Assembly: GCA_017935825.1 (NCBI GenBank)
Contig: JAGBGW010000184.1
Coordinates: 1-6,517 of the forward strand
Length of the DNA: 6,517 nucleotides
Reading direction: 5' to 3'
Source: Clostridia bacterium
GTDB lineage: Bacteria > Bacillota > Clostridia > Christensenellales > Maliibacteriaceae
In this document: positions 1-4,509 of the stretch, piece after piece
How the letters are laid out: the number at the start of each line of letters is the position of its first letter
How positions within the stretch are numbered: position 1 is the stretch's first letter
Position numbers and translations under genes: made by a program
Notes under the pieces: generated by a model
Told to the model about the DNA's origin: nothing
Databases searched by the model: none
What the model saw: the letters and a program-made list of their open reading frames with translations, nothing else

Positions 1-382
1 CGCCCTGTATGATGTTGATGGATATTTCGGGATATTTTTCACAGAAAGCAGAGAGCATATTGCCAAAATCAATGCATTCCAGACTTGTGATGATGCCGAT
101 GTTCAAGGTACCGCGATGCAGCCCTGCGTACAGAGCCATCTCCGACTCCAGCGCATCCGCCTGCTGCACGATCTCCTGCGCACGGCGGACAAATTCCGCA
201 CCTGCCTCGGTCAGCGTAGCGCCCTTGGAACTTCGGTGAAACAGCGTCACCCCAAGCTCCGCCTCCAGCCTTGCAATCTGCTGGGAAAGCGCAGGCTGTC
301 CCACATGGCAAACCTGTGCCGAAAGGGAGAACTTGCCCTGCTGTGCCACAGCAAGTACATAGCGCATCACATTCAGATCCAT
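1..382 (-). CDS. LysR family transcriptional regulator, N-terminal part (runs off the left edge)
   Basis: Reading the minus strand from the ATG at 380-382 gives 127 uninterrupted residues with no stop before the window edge, so the 3' part is missing. Residues about 1-60 form a LysR-type winged helix-turn-helix: MDLNVMRYVLAVAQQGKFS, then the recognition-helix region GQPALSQQIARLE (28-40), LGVTLFHR (43-50) and LTEAG (57-61). A linker helix follows at about 62-89, and GTLNIGI (91-97) begins the periplasmic-binding-protein-like effector domain. The family consists of cytoplasmic tetrameric regulators that respond to a small-molecule inducer. AAGAGGTGG (387-395, complement) lies just upstream of the start. 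The gene is divergent from the transketolase operon, the classical arrangement for a LysR activator and its target, so that operon is the inferred target. The ligand cannot be inferred because most of the effector domain lies outside the window. Confidence 0.93.
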   Translation of the reverse strand, partial: MDLNVMRYVLAVAQQGKFSLSAQVCHVGQPALSQQIARLEAELGVTLFHRSSKGATLTEAGAEFVRRAQEIVQQADALESEMALYAGLHRGTLNIGIITSLECIDFGNMLSAFCEKYPEISINIIQG

Positions 383-402
383 AAAACCACCTCTTACACT
401 TT

Positions 403-427
403 ATTTTATCACTTTTTGTGATGAAAT
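403..427. promoter_or_regulatory. Probable LysR-type operator (ATC-N9-GAT dyad)
   Basis: Ten-base arms ATTTTATCAC (403-412) and GTGATGAAAT (418-427) flank a TTTTT spacer and match at 9 of 10 positions as an inverted repeat. The core fits the known LysR-box patterns T-N11-A (T409, A421) and ATC-N9-GAT (408-410, 420-422). It lies 20 bp beyond the regulator's start codon in the divergent spacer. On the minus strand TAAAAT (complement of 403-408) could be the regulator's own -10 box, so binding here would block its transcription. Relative to a tentative operon transcription start near 476, the dyad is centred near -61, close to the usual -65 for LysR activators. Operator function is inferred; the dyad itself is directly visible. 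Confidence 0.6.
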
Positions 428-443
428 GCTTTACAAATATGTA

Positions 444-470
444 TTGGAAATCCATGGACTTTTGGATTAT
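444..470 (+). promoter_or_regulatory. Possible promoter of the transketolase operon, overlapped by a second dyad
   Basis: TTGGAA (444-449) and GATTAT (465-470) each match 4 of 6 consensus sigma-A bases but are only 15 bp apart, so this would be a weak promoter needing an activator. It overlaps the inverted repeat AATCCA (449-454), 8-nt spacer, TGGATT (463-468), which could be an activation half-site for the LysR protein. TTTACA at 430-435 is a better -35 match but has no -10 box at the right distance. Confidence 0.3.
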
Positions 471-509
471 TGTGAAAGTACATCAAATTGGAAAGGAATG
501 TGCGTCATT

Positions 510-1358
510 TTGAGCCAATTTACCTATACAGATGCCGACGTGGTGCGTCTTGAAAACCAGGCCGCAGCCCTTCGGCAGGATATTTTGAATATGATCCATG
601 CCGCAAAGGCAGGGCATCCCGGCGGTTCACTTTCCGCCATCGACATGATCACCGCGCTGTACTTCCACGTACTGCGCATCGATCCAAAAAATCCCGATTG
701 GGCGGACCGCGATCGGTTCATTCTCTCCAAGGGTCACGCCTGTCCTGCACTGTACGCGGCACTGGCACGCCGTGGGTTCTTCGATCCCGAAATCTTGCCC
801 ACCCTTCGCCAGTACGGCTCCATCCTGCAGGGGCATCCCGACATGAACAAAGTCCCCGGGCTTGACATGAGTGCAGGTTCTTTGGGCAACGGACTTTCCA
901 TCGGCGTGGGCATGGCGCTTTCTGCGCGGCTTCACAAGCAGGATTACACCACCTACGTCATGCTGGGTGACGGCGAGATTCAGGAAGGCATGGTGTGGGA
1001 GGCTGCCATGGCGGCGAACCACCATGACTTAAAAAACCTTGTCGCTATCGTGGACTGCAACGGTGTGCAGATCAACGGCTGGACCAACGACGTCATGACC
1101 GTGGAGCCCCTTGCAGACAAGTGGCGCTCCTTTGGCTGGCGCGTGGTGGAGTGCGATGGACACAATATGCAGCAAATTCTGCACGCACTGCACACGGCAA
1201 AGACCATGCGCCACTGCACAGCGATTTTGATGCGTACCGTCAAAGGCAAAGGCGTGGATTTTATGGAAGACAACCCCGCATGGCACGGCGCCGCACCAAG
1301 TGATGAACAATTGGTGCAGGCGATTTGCCAAGTGAAGGAAGGAGGTCGCGCACAATGA
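510..1358 (+). CDS. Transketolase, N-terminal (pyrophosphate-binding) subunit
   Basis: This is the thiamine-diphosphate (TPP) pyrophosphate-binding half of a split, two-subunit transketolase, which moves two-carbon ketol units between sugar phosphates in the cytoplasm. From a TTG start it is 282 aa, normal for this subunit. Visible family motifs are GHPGGSLS (35-42), SKGH (73-76), GHPD (108-111), the TPP/metal motif GDGEIQEG (153-160) ending at the metal ligand N184 (DCNG), KGKG (245-248) and WHG (258-260). The histidines and acidic residues expected in an active transketolase N half are present. I chose TTG510 because AAGGA (493-497) is 12 nt upstream and the protein then begins SQFTYTDADVVRLE, as expected for the family. 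ATG498 directly abuts that ribosome site, and ATG426 lies inside the operator, so both are less likely. The 3' end overlaps the next gene by ATGA. Confidence 0.92.
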   Translation: MSQFTYTDADVVRLENQAAALRQDILNMIHAAKAGHPGGSLSAIDMITALYFHVLRIDPKNPDWADRDRFILSKGHACPALYAALARRGFFDPEILPTLRQYGSILQGHPDMNKVPGLDMSAGSLGNGLSIGVGMALSARLHKQDYTTYVMLGDGEIQEGMVWEAAMAANHHDLKNLVAIVDCNGVQINGWTNDVMTVEPLADKWRSFGWRVVECDGHNMQQILHALHTAKTMRHCTAILMRTVKGKGVDFMEDNPAWHGAAPSDEQLVQAICQVKEGGRAQ

Positions 1359-2290
1359 ATACCCTTCCCACCCGCATGGCGTTCGGTCGTGAGTTGATCG
1401 AACTTGCCAAGGAAAATGAAAACTTCGTCGTCTGCAATGCGGATACCAAAACCTGCTCTTTGGAGCAGTTTGAAAAGCTTTATCCCCATCGGGCATTCTC
1501 TTTCGGTATTGCCAAGCAGAATCTTGTGGGCGGCGCGGCAGGTCTTGCCGCCTGCGGCAACAAGGTCTTCCTTGCCACCTTTGCAGTCTTTGCCTCCATG
1601 CGCGCCTGCGAGCAGGTGCGTACCTTCGTCTGCTATCCAAAGCTCAATGTTACAATCATCGGCACCCATACGGGCTTGCAGGTAGGCGGCGATGGCGCCA
1701 CCCATGCCGCCATTGAGGACGTTGCCATCATGCGCTCCTTCCCCAACATGACCATCGTGCAGCCTGCCGATGCCGTTGCGGCACGGAAAATCGCCCGTAT
1801 GGCGGTGGATTTCGAAGGACCGCTCTACATCCGTCTGCATCGAAACGCGGCGGAGGACATCTACGACGAATCCTATGAATTCCACCTTGGTAAAGCCAAT
1901 CTGGTGAAAAATTACGGCAGCGACCTGACCATCATTTCTTCAGGCATCCTGCTTGCAAAAGCTTTGCAGGCAGCAGAAATTCTGAAGGAAGAAGGCATTT
2001 TCGTCCGTGTACTTGACATGGCGACCATCAAGCCTTTGGATACGGAGGCTATCCTTCGCGCGGCGGAGGAAACGGGCGCCATCATGACGGTGGAAGACCA
2101 TACGATTTATGGCGGACTTGGCAGTGCAGTATCGGAAGTGGTGGTGCAAAACCGCCCCGTTCCCATGGAGATCGTGGGCATCCGCGACCGCTTTGGCGAG
2201 TCGGGCGATCCGGAACTGCTCTACCGCGACCACGGCATGGATGTGCCCTCTATTGTAGATAAAGCCAAACGACTTTTTGCAAGAAAATAA
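1355..2290 (+). CDS. Transketolase, C-terminal subunit, with Lys at the catalytic Glu position
   Basis: A 311-aa partner of the preceding subunit, carrying the pyrimidine-binding and C-terminal transketolase domains. AAGGAAGGAGG (1335-1345) precedes the ATG at 1355, and the 4-bp overlap implies translational coupling. Recognisable motifs are FGIAKQNLVGGAAGLA (50-65), FLATFAVFASMRACEQVR (72-89), GTHTG (103-107), GGDGATH (111-117), LPNMTI-like FPNMTIVQPADA (129-140), and TVEDHTIYGGLGSAV (245-259) in the C-terminal domain. The family motif is GIAEQN, and its Glu activates the aminopyrimidine ring of TPP. Here AAG (1514-1516) encodes Lys54. Transketolases also usually have GEDG where this protein has GGDG (Gly112). 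The frame is otherwise intact and full length, so this is not a decayed gene by appearance. It may carry out altered chemistry, or Lys54 may be a sequencing or mutational event, since one base separates AAG from GAG. Confidence 0.9.
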   Translation: MNTLPTRMAFGRELIELAKENENFVVCNADTKTCSLEQFEKLYPHRAFSFGIAKQNLVGGAAGLAACGNKVFLATFAVFASMRACEQVRTFVCYPKLNVTIIGTHTGLQVGGDGATHAAIEDVAIMRSFPNMTIVQPADAVAARKIARMAVDFEGPLYIRLHRNAAEDIYDESYEFHLGKANLVKNYGSDLTIISSGILLAKALQAAEILKEEGIFVRVLDMATIKPLDTEAILRAAEETGAIMTVEDHTIYGGLGSAVSEVVVQNRPVPMEIVGIRDRFGESGDPELLYRDHGMDVPSIVDKAKRLFARK

Positions 2291-2302
2291 AGGAGAATCC
2301 CC

Positions 2303-2977
2303 ATGAAAAATCCCCATGTATGTATTTTGCAGACCAGCTTTGCCAAGCGCGAAGATACTGTTGCATTTTTGAAGGAAAAAGTACCCGGCGTGCGTGTGGA
2401 GTTCATCACCGACAGCACCATTTTGGCGGACGTGCGTAAAAACGGAGGTCCCACCCAGGCGATCGTAGACCGCATGACACTGTACGCCAAGGCGGCTGAA
2501 ATTTCCGGCGCAGATTTGATCGTCAATTCCTGCTCCACCGTGGGTGAGGTGGCAGATGTCTACGCGAAAGCCGTGAACATCCCCGTGATGAAGGTGGACC
2601 TTCCCATGGCAAAGGAAGCAGCTTCCTTGGGTACCAAAATCGCCCTTATCGCAACGGTGGAAACCACCCTTGGTCCCAGCCAGCGCCTGATCGAAAAAGA
2701 AGGCGCCAAGCTTGGCAAGACCATGGAATGCACCCAATTTTTGCAGACCGCCGCATGGGATGCACTTTGCGCAGGCGACCCTGCGGAGCACAACCGCATT
2801 TTACTTTCCAACATCCGCAAGCTGGACGAAATGGGCTTTGATGCCATCGTCATGGCACAGGTGTCCATGCGTGCCCTGCTGCCCGAACTGACGGACGTCA
2901 AGACCCCCATCCTTTGCAGCTTCTACTCCGGCTACGGCGCCATCGCAGACAAGCTCAACGAGATCGCACAGGGTTAA
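2303..2977 (+). CDS. Aspartate/glutamate racemase superfamily protein with one active-site cysteine
   Basis: A 224-aa protein starting 12 bp after the transketolase C stop, behind AAAGGAGA (2289-2296), so it belongs to the same operon. The two-domain Asp/Glu/hydantoin racemase fold is suggested by VCILQTSFA near the N-terminus, NSCSTVGEV (75-83) carrying Cys77, the IALIATVETTL stretch (113-123) that starts the second half, and AIVMAQVSM (181-189). PLP-independent racemases use two cysteines, one per domain. Cys77 fits the first, but the second position, normally CT/CG in an A-C-T/G-M context, reads Gln186-Val-Ser. A canonical racemase is therefore doubtful. Within the superfamily, arylmalonate decarboxylase is known to work with a single cysteine, although at the other position. 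A lyase, isomerase or decarboxylase acting on a product of the neighbouring transketolase-like enzyme is possible but is only inference. There is no signal peptide or membrane segment. Confidence 0.8.
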   Translation: MKNPHVCILQTSFAKREDTVAFLKEKVPGVRVEFITDSTILADVRKNGGPTQAIVDRMTLYAKAAEISGADLIVNSCSTVGEVADVYAKAVNIPVMKVDLPMAKEAASLGTKIALIATVETTLGPSQRLIEKEGAKLGKTMECTQFLQTAAWDALCAGDPAEHNRILLSNIRKLDEMGFDAIVMAQVSMRALLPELTDVKTPILCSFYSGYGAIADKLNEIAQG

Positions 2978-3021
2978 CCTCTGCTTCCGCCGTCAACGTA
3001 TGATGATGATCAGACGTTTTC

Positions 3022-3040
3022 GGGACGGGAAACCCGTCCC
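3022..3040. repeat. GC-rich perfect hairpin in the convergent spacer
   Basis: GGGACGGG (3022-3029), AAA, CCCGTCCC (3033-3040) is a perfect 8-bp stem with a 3-nt loop, 44 bp after the racemase-family stop. It is followed by CTGCAAATTTG rather than a clean T-run, so it is a poor classical terminator. It could be an mRNA 3'-end stabilising hairpin or a copy of a dispersed palindromic repeat. ACGGGAAAC (3025-3033) recurs at 3057-3065. No second copy of the full hairpin occurs in this window. Confidence 0.55.
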
Positions 3041-3068
3041 CTGCAAATTTGTTCAAACGGGAAACATC

Positions 3069-3104
3069 AAAAAACAGGAGCTGACGAATCAACTCCTGTT
3101 TTTT
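3069..3104. terminator. Bidirectional intrinsic terminator between convergent operons
   Basis: AAAAAACAGGAG (3069-3080) pairs perfectly with CTCCTGTTTTTT (3093-3104). Past one C/A mismatch, three more pairs (TGA/TCA) close a CGAA tetraloop. On the plus strand the stem ends in a T6 run that ends the transketolase operon. On the minus strand the same stem ends in a T-run 25 bp after the rpe stop codon. The symmetry and the position between converging genes support termination in both directions. Confidence 0.87.
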
Positions 3105-3128
3105 CATATACTGTTTTATGCCGTTTGA

Positions 3129-3761
3129 TTATGCCTTCATGGCTTCCACGGCTGCTGCCTTGTCTTCTGCTTTGAAGAAGTAGCTGCCTGCAACCAGCAT
3201 GTTTGCGCCTGCCTGCTTTACAAGCTTGGAAGTTTCGCCGTTGATGCCGCCGTCCACGGAGATCAGCACATCGGGTGCAAGCGCGCGGATGGCTGCGATC
3301 TTGGGCAGGCACTCGGGCATGAAGCTCTGACCGCCGAATCCGGGCTCTACACTCATCACAAGTACCAGATCAAGCTGATCAAGGTAGGGCACAAGTGCCT
3401 CCACGGGGGTAGCAGGTTTGATGGAGATGCCCACCTTTTTGCCCTGTGCCTTGATGGCATCGATGGTTGCCTGCACGACGCTATCGCTTTCCAGATGGAA
3501 GGTGATCATATCGCTGCCTGCCTTTGCAAACTGCTCGATGTAGGAAAGGGGATCCTTGATCATCAGATGTACATCGAAAATCAGGTCGGAGACCTTGCGG
3601 ATGGATTCGATGACGGAAAGACCGAAGGACAGGTTGGGCACGAAGATGCCGTCCATCACGTCAAGGTGGATCGCTTCTGCGCCGCTTGCCTTGACTACGT
3701 CCAGTTCGTCCTTCAAAAATGCAAAGTCTGCTGCAAGCAGGGAGGGGGAGATGATGGTCAT
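3129..3761 (-). CDS. rpe: Ribulose-phosphate 3-epimerase
   Basis: Interconverts D-ribulose 5-phosphate and D-xylulose 5-phosphate in the non-oxidative pentose phosphate pathway; cytoplasmic, metal-dependent TIM barrel. The 210-aa length is close to the usual 215-225. Family signatures in order are ISPSLLAADF (4-13), IHLDVMDGIFVPN (31-43) with metal ligand His32 and catalytic/metal Asp34, DVHLMI (63-68) with His65, VEPGFGGQSF (138-147), the catalytic/metal Asp170 in VDGGI (169-173), and the phosphate-binding VAGSYFF (190-196). AAGGAGA (complement of 3771-3777) lies 9 nt upstream of the ATG and sets the start. The gene follows the Nudix gene by 17 bp, so the two are co-transcribed. Its product feeds transketolase, but it converges on the transketolase operon and so is controlled separately. 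Nothing looks damaged. Confidence 0.97.
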   Translation of the reverse strand: MTIISPSLLAADFAFLKDELDVVKASGAEAIHLDVMDGIFVPNLSFGLSVIESIRKVSDLIFDVHLMIKDPLSYIEQFAKAGSDMITFHLESDSVVQATIDAIKAQGKKVGISIKPATPVEALVPYLDQLDLVLVMSVEPGFGGQSFMPECLPKIAAIRALAPDVLISVDGGINGETSKLVKQAGANMLVAGSYFFKAEDKAAAVEAMKA

Positions 3762-3778
3762 AATTCTTGCTCTCCTTC

Positions 3779-4345
3779 TTATTTGTTGAAAATCTGATTT
3801 GCCATCATGATGGCAACAATGGTCTTGGAATCCTGAATTTCGTTGCGCATGACCCGATCCACAAGTTCGCTAAGATGGAACTTTTTGATGTTTAAGAACT
3901 CATCCTCGTCGGGATTCACATCGCAGGGCGTAAGGTCGGTTGCAAGGTAGATGAAAATTCTCTCATCAAAAATACCGGGGGAGGATGCAAGCTCGGTCAG
4001 AAGCTGCATCTTGCCGGCTTTCAGTCCAACTTCTTCCTGCAGTTCACGCTCTGCGCATACCAGGGGATCTTCGCCGTACTCTTTTTTGCCGGCGGGAATT
4101 TCCAAGGTGACTCGGGATACGGGGTGGCGGAACTGGTAGACCATGGTCACATAGCCATCCTCATCCACGGGGATCACCGCTGCCGCACCGGGGTGGCGGA
4201 TGATCTCGCGCTTTGCTTTTCTGCCGTCGGGCAGTGTCACATCCCACACATCGTAGTTAGCCACGCGGCCCACATGCACGGTGGTCTGACTGTCCACAGA
4301 TTCGTATAATTCACGGATGATATCCTGTTCAATGAGTTCTGCCAT
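3779..4345 (-). CDS. nudF: Nudix hydrolase, ADP-ribose pyrophosphatase type
   Basis: A 188-aa Nudix hydrolase probably splitting ADP-ribose to AMP and ribose 5-phosphate. A perfect Nudix box (G-X5-E-X7-REU-X-EE-X-GU) runs from Gly86 to Leu108, with E92, R100, E101, E104 and E105 in place. A proline 16 residues after the box glycine (Pro123, in SSPGIFDE) is the marker usually linked to ADP-ribose specificity. HPGAAAVIPV (51-60) and the YQFRHPV strand (70-76) are also typical of ADPRases. The start at 4343-4345 is preceded by AAAGGAG (complement of 4354-4360) with 8-nt spacing. An in-frame ATG at 4390 would overlap the -10 box and is less likely. The gene is first in an operon with rpe; the ribose 5-phosphate released can enter the same pentose phosphate pool. 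The ADP-ribose substrate is inferred from motifs. Confidence 0.92.
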   Translation of the reverse strand: MAELIEQDIIRELYESVDSQTTVHVGRVANYDVWDVTLPDGRKAKREIIRHPGAAAVIPVDEDGYVTMVYQFRHPVSRVTLEIPAGKKEYGEDPLVCAERELQEEVGLKAGKMQLLTELASSPGIFDERIFIYLATDLTPCDVNPDEDEFLNIKKFHLSELVDRVMRNEIQDSKTIVAIMMANQIFNK

Positions 4346-4381
4346 GATGGATTCTCCTTTTTTTGCACAAATTACGATTCT

Positions 4382-4410
4382 ATTATACAACCATTGGGCG
4401 CAAAAGATAA
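4382..4410 (-). promoter_or_regulatory. Probable promoter of the Nudix-rpe operon
   Basis: On the minus strand a perfect TATAAT (complement of 4382-4387) stands 36 bp before the Nudix start codon. The best -35 candidate at 17-bp spacing is TTATCT (complement of 4405-4410), a weak match. The implied leader is about 30 nt and includes the ribosome site. Confidence 0.55.
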
Positions 4411-4414
4411 AGAG

Positions 4415-4429
4415 CAGATTAAAAATCTG
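4415..4429. repeat. 15-bp palindrome in the divergent spacer (possible operator)
   Basis: CAGATT (4415-4420), AAA, AATCTG (4424-4429) is a perfect inverted repeat just upstream of the weak -35 of the Nudix promoter and about 40 bp before the tilS promoter hexamers. Its position is suitable for a regulator that controls one or both directions. No second copy was seen in the window, and the AT-rich context makes chance possible. Confidence 0.35.
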
Positions 4430-4470
4430 TATATTTCAGGCATACATTTCGACAAAGCGGCGCGGATTGC

Positions 4471-4499
4471 TTGCCATAATTTGAAAAAGAAGATAGAAT
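4471..4499 (+). promoter_or_regulatory. Probable tilS promoter, very close to the start codon
   Basis: TTGCCA (4471-4476) and TAGAAT (4494-4499) each match 5 of 6 sigma-A consensus bases at the ideal 17-bp spacing. Transcription would then begin near 4506, only a few bases before the ATG at 4510, giving an almost leaderless mRNA. An alternative -10, CATAAT (4475-4480), has TCGACA (4449-4454) upstream but with a 20-bp spacer, which is too long. Confidence 0.5.
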
Positions 4500-4509
4500 A
4501 GAGAACGTG

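Noticed and set aside
69..455. Minus-strand open frame of 128 codons over the regulator
   Set aside because: It lies in a different frame from the LysR gene, is Cys/Gly/Ala-rich without domain character, and the LysR frame explains the sequence.
426..509. N-terminal extension of the transketolase N subunit from ATG426
   Set aside because: There is no ribosome site before 426, the codon lies inside the operator-like dyad, and the added residues do not resemble the family.
980..1885. Long minus-strand open frame (301 codons) antisense to both transketolase genes
   Set aside because: Its translation shows no recognisable domain and spans the junction of two well-supported genes on the other strand. 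It is the mirror of their codon bias. A similar 283-codon antisense frame at 1940-2791 is rejected for the same reason.
3048..3057. TTTG-TT-CAAA palindrome in the convergent spacer
   Set aside because: Four-base arms in an AT-rich stretch are expected by chance.
2978..3128. Possible small RNA or riboswitch in the 151-bp convergent spacer
   Set aside because: Beyond the GC hairpin and the terminator I see no promoter-like hexamers or conserved RNA fold.
4346..4390. N-terminal extension of the Nudix protein from the ATG at 4388-4390
   Set aside because: It would begin at or before the -10 box TATAAT, and a well-spaced ribosome site serves the ATG at 4343-4345.
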